NCBI RefSeq assembly: GCF_004000945.1
Contig: NZ_BIMF01000027.1
Coordinates: 1-59,863 of the forward strand
Length of the DNA stretch: 59,863 bases
DNA from: Paenibacillus lautus NBRC 15380
GTDB lineage: Bacteria; Bacillota; Bacilli; Paenibacillales; Paenibacillaceae
Direction: 5' to 3'
Part shown: positions 24,398-33,481 of the stretch, in pieces
Layout: each line of letters starts with the position of its first letter
How positions within the stretch are numbered: the first letter of the stretch is position 1
Position numbers and translations under genes: made by a program
The notes under the pieces: model-generated
The model's database searches: none
What the model was told of the DNA's origin: nothing
What the model saw: only the letters and a program-made list of their open reading frames with translations

Positions 24398-25777
24398 TTA
24401 CTTCAGATTTGCCGACCATTTCTCAGCACGAGCCTGCAGATCATCCAGAAACTTCTGAATATCCGGTGCATTTCCGGATGCAGCCTGGCTTATGAATCCG
24501 TTAATGGCTGGAGCGATATCGCTCATATAGAACGGATTGGCTTCATCCATGAGCTCCGAGTGGCCAACATCTGCGATTTCGAGTGCTTTTTTCACAAACT
24601 TGTCTTCCGGCGTTACGAAATCAGCGTTTTTAAGTGTCGGGGTACTGGAGAAGTTCTCATACATATATTTTTGCGTCATGTAGCTTGTCAAAAACTTTAA
24701 TACTTCCCATGATGCATCCACATCTTTCGCATTCTTTGCCATAATGAACGGGTCAACCGCCACCCAGCCTTCGCCTTTTGGCCCCATGTTCAGCACAGGT
24801 TCAAAACGGTCCAGCAGCTCTTTGTTCTGCTTCGACCGGTACTCACTCATCGTTGAGCCGCCGGTGGAATCGAGGGCGATGGCGATATTGTTCTTCTCCA
24901 GACCGAAATTCTCAGCTCCTTGGGCATTTACGAAACCTGCCGGCGGCAGTTGTGCGGCTTCTTTCAGCCATTCCAGCACTTTGACCATTTCCGGAGAATT
25001 CAGGTGCCATTTAATGTTCTTGATATCCTTCAGCGATCCTTCCGCTCCTTTGGCGCCATAAGCAAGGGTTAACGCAACAAAGGTGGATCCGTTTAACGAA
25101 TTGCCGCTCCAATACAGACCGAAATTGTCTTCACCGGTTTTCGGGTTTTTGCCGGTCATTTGTTTGGCTTTCTCCAGAATTTCATCCGGTCCCGGCTGTG
25201 CCGAGAGTGTTTCAACGCCCCAGTCTTCAAACAGCTTCTTATCATAAATCGTCATCCGGCGGCCAAGAACGGCAGGAATCCCAAACTGCTTGCTTCCGTC
25301 GGGCGACTTGGTGCTATAGGAGTTGTTCATAATGCCTTCCAGATAAATGCTCGGGTCAAACGAAGTATCCTTTTCGATCAAGTCGTCCAGGTCACGCAGC
25401 AGCCCTTCCTGGTACCATTGTGATGCAAAGGCTCCACCGGTATACAAGACATCCGCATCACCGGAGAGCAGCATGGCCGTTTGTTTGGCTTTTACGTTCT
25501 CCCAAGGGATTTGATAAACCTCCAGTTTGATGTTCGGATACATTTTTTTGAACGTTTTATCCAAATATTCGTTGAGTCCGACGGTCGGGTTGCCTGTCAG
25601 CGCATCGATTCCGTTATCCAGCTGCCAGCCTGCCAGCGCAACGCGAACCGTTCCTTCCATATCCGATACCTTTTCAATCGTAACGCCGCCTGTTACATCT
25701 TTTCCCGAACTGCCTGAACAAGCGGCCAATGTAAACACCAGCACGAATGACAGAATAAGCAGCACCGCTTTTTTCAT
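24398..25777 (-). CDS. Sugar-binding lipoprotein of the second ABC importer
   Basis: A 459-residue extracellular solute-binding protein. The signal peptide MKKAVLLILSFVLVFTLAAC has lipobox LAAC with Cys20 lipidated. Body motifs include VRVALAGWQLDNG, GDADVLYTGGAFASQWYQEG, LLRDLDDLIEKD, FGIPAVLGRRMTIYDKKLF and PFIMAKNAKDVDASWEVLKF. I start at 25777; the frame is open further upstream but only there is a lipoprotein signal with GGGGGTG close by. Third and last gene of a permease-permease-binding protein operon with no enzyme, regulator or ATPase attached, so the cargo cannot be guessed beyond carbohydrate. Confidence 0.9.
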   Translation of the reverse strand: MKKAVLLILSFVLVFTLAACSGSSGKDVTGGVTIEKVSDMEGTVRVALAGWQLDNGIDALTGNPTVGLNEYLDKTFKKMYPNIKLEVYQIPWENVKAKQTAMLLSGDADVLYTGGAFASQWYQEGLLRDLDDLIEKDTSFDPSIYLEGIMNNSYSTKSPDGSKQFGIPAVLGRRMTIYDKKLFEDWGVETLSAQPGPDEILEKAKQMTGKNPKTGEDNFGLYWSGNSLNGSTFVALTLAYGAKGAEGSLKDIKNIKWHLNSPEMVKVLEWLKEAAQLPPAGFVNAQGAENFGLEKNNIAIALDSTGGSTMSEYRSKQNKELLDRFEPVLNMGPKGEGWVAVDPFIMAKNAKDVDASWEVLKFLTSYMTQKYMYENFSSTPTLKNADFVTPEDKFVKKALEIADVGHSELMDEANPFYMSDIAPAINGFISQAASGNAPDIQKFLDDLQARAEKWSANLK

Positions 25778-25817
25778 CACATCAACACCCCCGCATAAAT
25801 TTAGCTTCAATTCTGAA

Positions 25818-26687
25818 TTACTGCTTGATACCGGACAGCGCAATGCTTTCGATAATATAACGCTGCAGGAACATATAAACGACGATAACCGGAATGAGGC
25901 TCGTAGTCGTTGCTGCCATAATGATGGATGGCTGCTGGTTAATTCCGTTGTTATACGTAAACATGGCCAATCCAATCTGGATCGTGTACTTGGCAGCCGA
26001 TTTCAAGATCAGCAGCGGCCACAGCATATCGTTCCATACGCCTAAGAACAGCAGAATGACCATGGTGGCGATAATGGGCGTACACAGCGGCAGATAAACC
26101 CGGCTGAATACGGTGATTTCCTTGGCGCCATCCAGAACCGCAGCTTCCCTTAAACTGCTGGGTAATTGATCGAAGAATGCTTTGGCTAAAAATGTACCAA
26201 ATGCATAGTTCATCGCCGGCAAATAGAAAGCCAGGTAGTTGTCGACCAGTCCGAGTTTACTGAACAGCAAATACTGAGGAATCATCGTCATTTCGAATGG
26301 AATCATCATCGTGCTTAGCGCTAGCAGCAGGACGAAGTTTGCTCCTTTGAAGCGGAGCTTGGATAAGGCATAACCGGATAAGAGTGCGGACAACGAGCTG
26401 ATGATAATGACTCCTGCGCTTACAAGCGTGGAGTTGCCGATATATCGAAACATATTAATGTTGGTGAATGCGGCTTCATAGGTTCGGATCGAAGGCTCCT
26501 CCGGCCATATTTTCGGCGGGAATGAAATATTTAATCGTGCAGCCCAATCGAAGCTCGTTACCAGCATCCATAAGAATGGCACAATCATGATGAATGATCC
26601 TACCAACAGAACCAGCGTTAGTATCAGCTGTTGAAGTGTGATTCGTTTACGGCGCACAGGCTCCTTGGGCAAGGCTGAACTGCTCAT
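25818..26687 (-). CDS. Sugar ABC transporter permease (MalG type), second importer
   Basis: A 289-residue permease with six membrane segments (first LILTLVLLVGSFIMIVPFLW) and the cytoplasmic EAA motif REAAVLDGAKEITVFSRVYL. It begins with a basic cytoplasmic tail (EPVRRKRITLQQ) and ends SIALSGIKQ. It pairs with the permease encoded upstream on the same strand. The binding-protein gene follows after 40 bases. Part of a CUT1-type importer that depends on a separate ATPase. Confidence 0.92.
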   Translation of the reverse strand: MSSSALPKEPVRRKRITLQQLILTLVLLVGSFIMIVPFLWMLVTSFDWAARLNISFPPKIWPEEPSIRTYEAAFTNINMFRYIGNSTLVSAGVIIISSLSALLSGYALSKLRFKGANFVLLLALSTMMIPFEMTMIPQYLLFSKLGLVDNYLAFYLPAMNYAFGTFLAKAFFDQLPSSLREAAVLDGAKEITVFSRVYLPLCTPIIATMVILLFLGVWNDMLWPLLILKSAAKYTIQIGLAMFTYNNGINQQPSIIMAATTTSLIPVIVVYMFLQRYIIESIALSGIKQ

Positions 26688-26747
26688 AGTTACCCTCCTG
26701 TCTTCTGGAATAAGGTTCCCCTACGGACCCGGAAATGGATAATGGCA

Positions 26748-27698
26748 TTAGTCCAAACTGTCTTTGCGGCGGTTGAGTAGCATGAGGAACACGGTTAGGA
26801 TGAGTATGATGACGAATAACAGATAGGATACGGCCGTAGCCAACCCCATCTGTGAAGAGAGGAATGCATTTCGGTAAATATACAGCACCACGGTCATCAA
26901 GCTTCCCCCAGGATTACCTGCGGTTCCACCGATTAACCATACATCCGTAAAGCGCTTCATTCCGCCGATGGTTCCCATGATAAGCATGAACACGAAGATC
27001 GGACGCAAGTATGGAATCGTAATATACCACCATTTCCGATAGGTGCCGGCCCCATCCACCTCGGCTGCCTCATAGAGATCCCGCGGGACGCTTTGCAAAC
27101 CGGCCAGAAAAATAATGGTGTTATACCCAAGGGCGCCCCACAAGCTCATAAGCACGATACTGTAACGCGCCACTTCCGGGTTCGTGAACCAGCCGACAGG
27201 ATCGATGCCAAACAAACCAATCACAAAGTTGATCAGCCCTTCCTTGGACGGAAAAAACAAGAAGGAGAACAACAGGCTTGTAGCAACGCCGGATACAACA
27301 TTGGGCAGAAAATATACCGCTTTGAAAAAATTGCGTCCCAGATGCCATTTCAGATTATTAATCAGGCTCGCCAAAACAAACGATAGTGCGATTCCAAGCA
27401 GTACAGACCAAATCCCCATGACAAACGTATTTGAAAGCGCTTGCCAAAATAAGGAATCTTCTAATGCGTAACGGTAGTTGCTCAGGCCCACCCAGGTGCC
27501 GGATAAATTGAGCCCGGATGTCTGATGAAAACTCATAAACAGTGCGGCGAACATGGGATAAATGGCAAATACGATGACTCCGATGATCAGAGGGGCGCTG
27601 AATAGATAACCCATCCAGTCATTGCGCGTAAATTTGAACCTTCGTTTAGACCATTTTCCATGTTCCGCAGTCCATTTCCCTTCTGGGGTGGATGACAA
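26748..27698 (-). CDS. Sugar ABC transporter permease (MalF type), second importer
   Basis: A 316-residue permease; segments begin WMGYLFSAPLIIGVIVFAIY, and the EAA motif is YEAAEVDGAGTYRKWWYITI. The start is a TTG at 27698 with AGGAGGAGG seven to nine bases upstream, a very strong ribosome site that compensates for the weak start. First gene of the operon. Inside the gene, TTGAAAGCGCTTGCC (27431-27445) matches the CcpA operator consensus at all but the last base, so a roadblock type of catabolite repression is possible. The upstream region holds a long-spaced inverted repeat. Confidence 0.9.
   Translation of the reverse strand: MSSTPEGKWTAEHGKWSKRRFKFTRNDWMGYLFSAPLIIGVIVFAIYPMFAALFMSFHQTSGLNLSGTWVGLSNYRYALEDSLFWQALSNTFVMGIWSVLLGIALSFVLASLINNLKWHLGRNFFKAVYFLPNVVSGVATSLLFSFLFFPSKEGLINFVIGLFGIDPVGWFTNPEVARYSIVLMSLWGALGYNTIIFLAGLQSVPRDLYEAAEVDGAGTYRKWWYITIPYLRPIFVFMLIMGTIGGMKRFTDVWLIGGTAGNPGGSLMTVVLYIYRNAFLSSQMGLATAVSYLLFVIILILTVFLMLLNRRKDSLD
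27431..27445. promoter_or_regulatory. Intragenic cre-like site
   Basis: TTGAAAGCGCTTGCC fits WTGNAANCGNWNNCW with one mismatch at the last base. It lies about 250 bases inside the first permease gene. Intragenic cre sites are known to act as roadblocks in Bacillales. Confidence 0.45.
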
Positions 27699-27753
27699 AC
27701 CGATCCTCCTCCTTTCGTTAATAGCCGGATCCCTTTCCGGTAATCGGACAAGA

Positions 27754-27830
27754 CGTTCATGTCCATTCTGTAAATGGTTATGTGGACGAATCCGGATTAT
27801 GTGTTATTCTTTTTTTCACAGACATGAACG
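27754..27830. promoter_or_regulatory. Long-spaced inverted repeat before the second ABC operon
   Basis: CGTTCATGTC at 27754-27763 and GACATGAACG at 27821-27830 are exact complements 57 bases apart, upstream of the operon that starts at 27698. They could be paired operator half-sites or two sites bridged by a looping regulator. No regulator gene is adjacent. Confidence 0.45.
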
Positions 27831-27926
27831 GAAGAACAACACCTTCAGTGATTCCTTTATCGGCAGTGTATGCAGCTGCCCACATCCGGGTGTATGCCTA
27901 GTTTTGGACCCTAAATCGACGCACAT

Positions 27927-27959
27927 AAAAAAGCACAGCCTATTTGAGGCTGTGCTTTA
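27927..27959 (-). terminator. Terminator of the RNase J gene
   Basis: AAAGCACAGCC and GGCTGTGCTTT are perfect 11-bp complements with a seven-base loop; on the minus strand the stem is followed by TTTTTTATG. It separates RNase J from the ABC operon downstream. Confidence 0.85.
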
Positions 27960-27974
27960 TATATGCAGAGGGGC

Positions 27975-29648
27975 TTATACTTCGATAATGATGGGCAGAA
28001 TCATCGGCCTTCTCTTGGTCTCGCTGTATATGAATTTGCCGACATGATCTTTCAAGGTCTGCTTGATCAGATTCCATTGGGTAGACCCGGTTTCCGTTAA
28101 ATCCTTCATGGAAGACGTGACGATATCGTGGATTTGACCCATGAATTCCTCAGAATCTTTTACGAAAATGAAACCTCTGGATATGAGCTCGGGCTTGGCC
28201 ACCATCTGCTTTTCCGTTTTGCTGAGCGTGGTTACGATAATGAGCATCCCGTCGGAAGACAGCTGTCTACGGTCCCGCAAAACGATATTGCCTACGTTTC
28301 CGATCATCAATCCGTCCACCAGACTGTTGCCTGAAGGGATTTTGGGACCTAAGGATGCCATGCCCTGCTGGATTTGTATCGTGTCGCCATTCTGGATGAT
28401 GAACACATTTTCATTAGGGATCCCCACGGAGTCCGCCAGCTGACGATGCTGATACAGCATTCGGAATTCTCCATGGACAGGAATCAAATAGTCTGGTTTC
28501 ATCAAGGTGAGCATTAATTTCAATTCTTCTTGGCTGCCATGACCGGATACGTGCATCCCTGAAGCTGAGCCGGACCCATAGATGACCTGGGCACCCAGCA
28601 CATACAAATTATCGATCACATGAGCAAGGTTCCTTTCATTTCCCGGTATGGCTCCTGCAGCAATGATGACGGTATCGCCAGGTAAAATCTCGATATGGGG
28701 ATGCGTGGAGTTGGCTAATCGTGATAATGCTGCCATAGGCTCGCCTTGACTCCCCGTGCATAGCACAGCGATTTTGTCTGGTGGATAGCGCTCGCTGTCG
28801 CCTGCATCAATCAGTAAGTCATCGGGGATGTTTAAATAGCCATGCTCCTTGGAAACGGTAACGACATTGACCATGCTGCGGCCGAGCAGAATCAGTTTTC
28901 GTCCTGTTTCCGCGGCGGCATCGATGATCTGCTGAACGCGGTTCACGTTGGAAGCAAACGTAGAGATGAATACCTGCTGTTTGGCCTGCGCAAATGCTTC
29001 CATGATATGTCCGCCAACCAGACGTTCCGAAGGTGTAAATCCCGGTCTCTCGGCGTTTGTGCTTTCGGACAATAACACCTTAACCCCTTGCTTGCCGATA
29101 TCAGCCATTCGATGCAGATCAGGATAAGGCCCCTTCACAGGAGACATGTCAAATTTAAAGTCCCCCGTGTGGACAACATTGCCTTCCGGGGTCTGAAAAA
29201 CGATGCCCACGCAGTCCGGGATGCTGTGGCTGGTCGAAAAAAAAGAGGCATGGATGGCACCCGCTTGAATGGTGGAATTTACATCGATCGTGTGAAGCTC
29301 GGATTCACGCAGAATGCGATGCTCTTTAAGCTTAATTTTAATGAGCTCAATCGTGAGCTTGGTCCCATACACAGGGATCGGGAGCTGCTTCAGTAAATAG
29401 GGTATCCCTCCGATATGGTCCTCATGTCCATGGGTGACAATAAGAGCTCTGACTTTATCCACATTGTCCAGCAAATAGGTAAAGTCAGGCACAATCAAAT
29501 CGATGCCGGGCAGGTTTTCGTCAGGAAATTTGGAGCCGCAATCAATGACCACGATATCTTGATCATACTGAATGAAGTACATGTTTTTACCAATTTCATT
29601 AACGCCGCCCAGAGCTGCGACCAGCAGTTTATGTTCAGCTATATTCAT
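27975..29648 (-). CDS. rnjA: Ribonuclease J
   Basis: A 557-residue RNase J, the beta-CASP metallo-beta-lactamase enzyme that degrades and matures RNA as 5' exonuclease and endonuclease in Firmicutes. The zinc motif VTHGHEDHIGG has His73, His75, Asp77 and His78; further ligands are in TSHSIPDC and VHTGDFKFD. The beta-CASP part carries FISTFASNVNRVQQ, LCTGSQGEPMAALSR and SGSASGMHVSGHGSQEELKLML. The C-terminal domain ends KRRPMILPIIIEV, nearly as in B. subtilis RNase J1. Alignment from memory favours J1 over J2. Paenibacilli often carry more than one J-type enzyme, so this may not be the main copy; the symbol is given with that caution. Confidence 0.92.
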   Translation of the reverse strand: MNIAEHKLLVAALGGVNEIGKNMYFIQYDQDIVVIDCGSKFPDENLPGIDLIVPDFTYLLDNVDKVRALIVTHGHEDHIGGIPYLLKQLPIPVYGTKLTIELIKIKLKEHRILRESELHTIDVNSTIQAGAIHASFFSTSHSIPDCVGIVFQTPEGNVVHTGDFKFDMSPVKGPYPDLHRMADIGKQGVKVLLSESTNAERPGFTPSERLVGGHIMEAFAQAKQQVFISTFASNVNRVQQIIDAAAETGRKLILLGRSMVNVVTVSKEHGYLNIPDDLLIDAGDSERYPPDKIAVLCTGSQGEPMAALSRLANSTHPHIEILPGDTVIIAAGAIPGNERNLAHVIDNLYVLGAQVIYGSGSASGMHVSGHGSQEELKLMLTLMKPDYLIPVHGEFRMLYQHRQLADSVGIPNENVFIIQNGDTIQIQQGMASLGPKIPSGNSLVDGLMIGNVGNIVLRDRRQLSSDGMLIIVTTLSKTEKQMVAKPELISRGFIFVKDSEEFMGQIHDIVTSSMKDLTETGSTQWNLIKQTLKDHVGKFIYSETKRRPMILPIIIEV

Positions 29649-29785
29649 AACGATGAAGCCTCCTTCTCTCTATCCACGAGTCCAATTCTTAGATGCTGTC
29701 GGTTCTCCTATATTATTGAAATTGTCACAAAACTTATGCACCCAGGTAAACAATGGCTCATGCAGCGTATGTGGTATGGAATACA

Positions 29786-29811
29786 GCAAAAAACCCGCCA
29801 TCCGAGGCGGG
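29786..29811 (-). terminator. Terminator of the DUF554 gene
   Basis: On the minus strand CCCGCC...GGCGGG is followed by TTTTTTG, 46 bases after the stop. Confidence 0.8.
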
Positions 29812-29856
29812 CTATCCTTATAATCCAGATATGCTAGTATGAATCCGGGTTTTAGG

Positions 29857-30540
29857 TTAAAAACCGAGCAGATTTTTAATCGTAATGAATACGACCGGGA
29901 TCAACAGCGCCGGCGTGAGATTCATGGTTTTGAAGTTCCGTATGCCCAAAATGTTTAAGCCTGAAGCAAAAATTAAAATGGCGCCAATAATGGATATTTC
30001 GGTTAACAGCTCCGTCGTGATCAAGCCAGAGGCTGCGCCGGCCATAACGTACAATAACCCTTGCCAACAAAATGTGGCCACGGCGGATAGAACGATGCCA
30101 ATGCCAAAGGTTGAAGCCAGTACGATTGACGTCACGCCATCCAGGATGGCATTGGTGAACAGATAGGTATGGTTATTGTTCAAAGCGCTCTCGATCGGTC
30201 CGATAATGGACAGTGTTCCGATACAGAACAACAGAATGGCCGTTGATAATCCTTCAGCCAAATTTCCCTTGGTAAACCTCGACACCGCTTTTTTAAATCC
30301 CTGCTCTAGATTCAGCTTCTCCCCGATCAGACCGCCTATGGCGAGACTTACGATAAATAAGACGGGATAATGACTATCGGGCATATACTTCACGATCGAA
30401 TGCACACCGAGTGCCATAACGGCCAAACCCATCGCCTGCATCAGGATGTCCTGGTAGGATTCGCTCATTCCCTTTTTAAATACATTTCCAATCGTGCTGC
30501 CTACAACAATGGTTGTTACGTTTACAATGGTTCCTATCAC
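29857..30540 (-). CDS. DUF554 family membrane protein (YdfK/YqgA-like)
   Basis: A 227-residue integral membrane protein that opens with MIGTIVNVTTIVVGSTIGNV, the hallmark of DUF554, and has about six to seven hydrophobic segments, including YPVLFIVSLAIGGLIGEKLN, STAILLFCIGTLSIIGPIES, and ISIIGAILIFASGLNILGI. Members are putative transporters or regulators of unknown substrate. The start is a GTG with AGGAGAG nearby. It is a single gene with its own terminator. E. coli YqgA belongs to this family, also with unknown function. Confidence 0.88.
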   Translation of the reverse strand: MIGTIVNVTTIVVGSTIGNVFKKGMSESYQDILMQAMGLAVMALGVHSIVKYMPDSHYPVLFIVSLAIGGLIGEKLNLEQGFKKAVSRFTKGNLAEGLSTAILLFCIGTLSIIGPIESALNNNHTYLFTNAILDGVTSIVLASTFGIGIVLSAVATFCWQGLLYVMAGAASGLITTELLTEISIIGAILIFASGLNILGIRNFKTMNLTPALLIPVVFITIKNLLGF

Positions 30541-30581
30541 AGTCGTTCTCTCCTACTAATATGTTTTGATACAAAGAATAA

Positions 30582-30602
30582 ACCCTCCAGCAGCTGGAGG
30601 GT
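30582..30602 (-). terminator. Palindromic terminator after the MerR gene
   Basis: ACCCTCCAG CAG CTGGAGGGT is a perfect 9-bp stem with a three-base loop, and a T-rich tail follows on the minus strand, eight bases after the restored stop codon. Confidence 0.75.
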
Positions 30603-30609
30603 CAATCGT

Positions 30610-31423
30610 TTAATTAGCGAGCATTTGAATTTCGGTTACGAATTGTGAGGGATCACCGGTAAGCCCATAATCAATGTACGTGATCTCAAGCGCATCCTCA
30701 ATCAGGCTGTATCCTTTTTCCTCGATATAATCCAGGAGCTTTCTGTAATAAGGCGCTCATCTTCGTGTGTCCCTGCAAACCGAATCGTGATGTAGGTGCC
30801 TTCCGGCCATCTCTTCTCTTCGACTTCGGAGCTGCTGCGCGCACTTTCCTGCTCTACAATCACAAAAATAGAGTCGTATTCATCAAATTTGCTCTGCATT
30901 AAACGATCGATCGAGATCGATAATCCTACTTTGCCAAGAAAAATGGTGGACTTCATCTTCGTGCTGTTCTCCAATAATCGGATCGGCATATCCAGATTGT
31001 CGCTTTTATGTATGTTCTGTTTCAGCAACACCATCACTCTCTCGGGAAGCGCTACTTCCCGAATTTTGTAAAGCTCTTCCTTGTTCGAGGCATCTTCAAT
31101 CTGAGCGATTCGGCTTTTAATCTTCGCCTGGATTCTTTGATATTCCTCAATTTTCTCCTCGGTTCTGCGCTGCTGCTCTTGAGCAGGGTTAATATATGTT
31201 CAATCTCCCGATCATCCAGAAAATGCTTGATGTCTTTTAAAGGAATGCCAAGCGCTTTGAGATACAGAATGGTGTTCAGCTGCTCGAATTGATCGACCGA
31301 ATAATAACGGTAACTGGTCAGATGATCCACGGATGCCGGTTTAAATAAATCAATATCGTCGTAATACCGGAGGGTGCGGATATCGATCTGAAAAAGCTTG
31401 GATATTTCACCGATCGTAAACAT
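30610..31423 (-). pseudogene. MerR-family regulator with effector-binding domain, two frameshifts
   Basis: The minus strand encodes a MerR/BmrR-like regulator in three frames. Frame one gives the DNA-binding head MFTIGEISKLFQIDIRTLRY to GIPLKDIKHFLDDREIEHIL. After a missing base near 31190, a second frame gives the linker coiled coil (EKIEEYQRIQAKIKSRIAQI) and a GyrI-like ligand domain (STIFLGKVGLSISIDRLMQ, EGTYITIRFAGTHEDE). After a further change near 30755 a third frame gives the end KLLDYIEEKGYSLIEDALEI to VTEIQMLAN. Restored length is about 270 residues, normal for BmrR-like sensors of cationic or lipophilic compounds. Two separate shifts suggest a recent pseudogene, or errors in the sequence, as the protein is otherwise well preserved. 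Confidence 0.82.
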
Positions 31424-31560
31424 ATCATCTCTCCTCTCCTTAATAGCCTATACGCTTCGTTCAATTTGCACAATAAAATGATGGGATATGCAACAAAATT
31501 ACAATCCAATGTTTATCAGCTATATTACGATCATCCTTCATTATACTGCGTGTGAAAAAA

Positions 31561-31591
31561 AGCAAAAAGACCGCCGAACCATCGGCAGTCT
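31561..31591 (-). terminator. Terminator of the PHP metallohydrolase gene
   Basis: AGACCGCCGA...TCGGCAGTCT with one mismatch; on the minus strand it is followed by TTTTTGC. It lies 25 bases after the stop. Confidence 0.8.
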
Positions 31592-31615
31592 TCTGAATCG
31601 AGCGCGAGTCGCGTC

Positions 31616-33217
31616 TTACTGATGCTTCCCCTGTTGGTTAGGGGCTTTAACCGGCTTGTCGTCAACGCTAACAAAGATCGGATTGGAGTAAAACCACAGG
31701 TCACTATAGTTCCGTTTATTAATTTCCGCAAACCGCTGCTCGTTGTCTTCGATGTCCGTTTTTAGATCCATAAGTGGATCGCCATTGCTGGTTTCTCCAG
31801 TAACATTCACGCCAAGGTTAGTCCCTCTTAATCGGAAATATTGATCCTTCGTTGCTGTTGTCCGATAAGTAATCACATTATATCCATCCCGATCGGTTTT
31901 CCAATCCTTGCTCGTAAACCGTTTAACCACTTTGGTTGAATCGTTGGTGCTCTTGCTGTAAGCGGCCGTACCTAGTTGCGCTTTACCGGTTACGTCGCCT
32001 GAGATCAAATCGACATGATCTACGGATACAGAATCACCGTTGTTGTTTTGGTCCGGGCTTTTGAATCGGATTGTTATTTCGATGGGGTTCCCTTTTTTCA
32101 CTTGCAGGTTACTTCCCATTTCGGCCTGCTTGTTCCCGTGACGAACGCGGTAATCCAGCGCGTTAATTAAATCGCCGTAAACGGAGAATGATTTACCCGA
32201 ACGCATACCGTCCAATACGCTTTGCATATCTTTTCCGTTCACCCAAGTGTAGTTCTTCGCATATTGTCCCGGCCAATATCCACTGGAGTATAAACGGTTT
32301 TCACTGATCTCAAAATGAGAATCCGAGTTCGCAAAGTTCCAAAATTCGCGTCCTTCGCCAAGCAGCGCATCCCAGACGCCGCCAACCTTGGCAATCATGA
32401 AATCAGCGCCGCCGTACGTTCTGTTTTCCGGCGTGGTTAAGTTTAGTCCGCCGCGATCCGGTTCCATCTGATTCCCGGGCATGCCTTCCTTTCCGAATAC
32501 GACATCCGGCGCAATATTGTTGAAATCCCGTATATCCGCGATGGTGTACACGGTTTTTCTAGAAGGATGGTTAAGCAATGCATAACTGCTGTTACCGTAG
32601 TATTTCTGGAGCCAAGCCAGCGCTGTTCGGGCATCTTCGGGTGTAGTATAGGCCCGGCTGTCTTGTTTGTTCCATTCGGCAACATCTTTGGGATCGAACA
32701 TCGCTTCATCGCGATCGGTGAACAGATACTCGAACTGACGAACTGCTTTCAGGCTCGATTCTGAACCGAAATTGCCTGCTATAATGCCGACTCCCACATG
32801 TTCATATGTAGGCATGTCCCACTCAACACCTGAAAAGATAATTTTGTTCTTGTATTTCCCTGCTTTCTGAAGCTGCTGGATCTTGGGGATTTGGTACTGA
32901 GCCATTCCCTTGGAGAACGGAATAGCTCCGCCGGCAAGACGATTTCCCTCGTCGTCCCGTTTAGAAACTCTAAGATGGTCGGAGACCGAGATCCAATCCA
33001 AATGATACTTTTCGAATCCGTTGTCCAGCAATTCCTGCAGGGATTGACTAGCATCATCGGATTGATACGTATGCGCGTGATACTCTCCCGTCATCCATTT
33101 GCCGTTTTCTTCCGGCTTAAACCTCGCCCCATCTTCCTTGGCATGAACAATCATGCCTTGCGAAAGAATGGACAAGCTGAGCGCCAAAACCATGATGGTT
33201 TTCTTCTTTAGCTGCAT
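31616..33217 (-). CDS. Secreted CehA/McbA-type PHP-domain metallohydrolase
   Basis: A 533-residue exported protein with signal peptide MQLKKKTIMVLALSLSILSQ, cleaved near VHA-KE. The PHP metal-binding motifs are GEYHAHTYQSDDA (His47, His49), ISVSDHL, FSGVEWDMP, LLNHPSR and NSDSHFE, the set that binds two or three metal ions in CehA-like phosphoesterases and related hydrolases. The C-terminal 150 residues form a beta-rich domain. CehA cleaves the carbaryl ester and McbA acts in antibiotic biology, but most members are uncharacterised. It stands alone, between the MerR pseudogene and the glycan operon, with GGAGGTG before the ATG and its own terminator. Confidence 0.85.
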   Translation of the reverse strand: MQLKKKTIMVLALSLSILSQGMIVHAKEDGARFKPEENGKWMTGEYHAHTYQSDDASQSLQELLDNGFEKYHLDWISVSDHLRVSKRDDEGNRLAGGAIPFSKGMAQYQIPKIQQLQKAGKYKNKIIFSGVEWDMPTYEHVGVGIIAGNFGSESSLKAVRQFEYLFTDRDEAMFDPKDVAEWNKQDSRAYTTPEDARTALAWLQKYYGNSSYALLNHPSRKTVYTIADIRDFNNIAPDVVFGKEGMPGNQMEPDRGGLNLTTPENRTYGGADFMIAKVGGVWDALLGEGREFWNFANSDSHFEISENRLYSSGYWPGQYAKNYTWVNGKDMQSVLDGMRSGKSFSVYGDLINALDYRVRHGNKQAEMGSNLQVKKGNPIEITIRFKSPDQNNNGDSVSVDHVDLISGDVTGKAQLGTAAYSKSTNDSTKVVKRFTSKDWKTDRDGYNVITYRTTATKDQYFRLRGTNLGVNVTGETSNGDPLMDLKTDIEDNEQRFAEINKRNYSDLWFYSNPIFVSVDDKPVKAPNQQGKHQ

Positions 33218-33341
33218 TTCATGGCACCTCCGAGTTGTTATCGTTCATCAAACTTCTCAAGTGTAAGCCCTTATGATTAAGAGAATGTCATCGTAAATCG
33301 TTGAATTTGTAAGAATGAAGCTCCCCTACCTATGTCCGATA

Positions 33342-33359
33342 GAAAAAGCCACCGGCTTT
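33342..33359 (-). terminator. Short-loop terminator
   Basis: On the minus strand AAAGCC GGT GGCTTT is followed by TTTC. It backs up the hairpin at 33429-33460 at the end of the glycan operon. Confidence 0.55.
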
Positions 33360-33428
33360 GAAACTCGAAATACACAAGTTCTTCGTTTATAGGTTACATA
33401 TCATATATTATGTAAACTGTATTAATGA

Positions 33429-33460
33429 AATGACTACAACCTGAACTCGCTGTAGTCATT
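33429..33460 (-). terminator. Hairpin at the end of the glycan operon
   Basis: AATGACTACA and TGTAGTCATT are perfect 10-bp complements around 12 bases, 22 bases after the stop of the GH106-like gene. The T-run on the minus strand is interrupted (ATTTCATT). Confidence 0.65.
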
Positions 33461-33481
33461 TTCAGAAAATATCTTATAAGA

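Noticed and set aside
24239..24700. Plus-strand open frame overlapping the binding-protein 3' end
   Set aside because: Antisense to a clear lipoprotein gene; composition does not look like protein.
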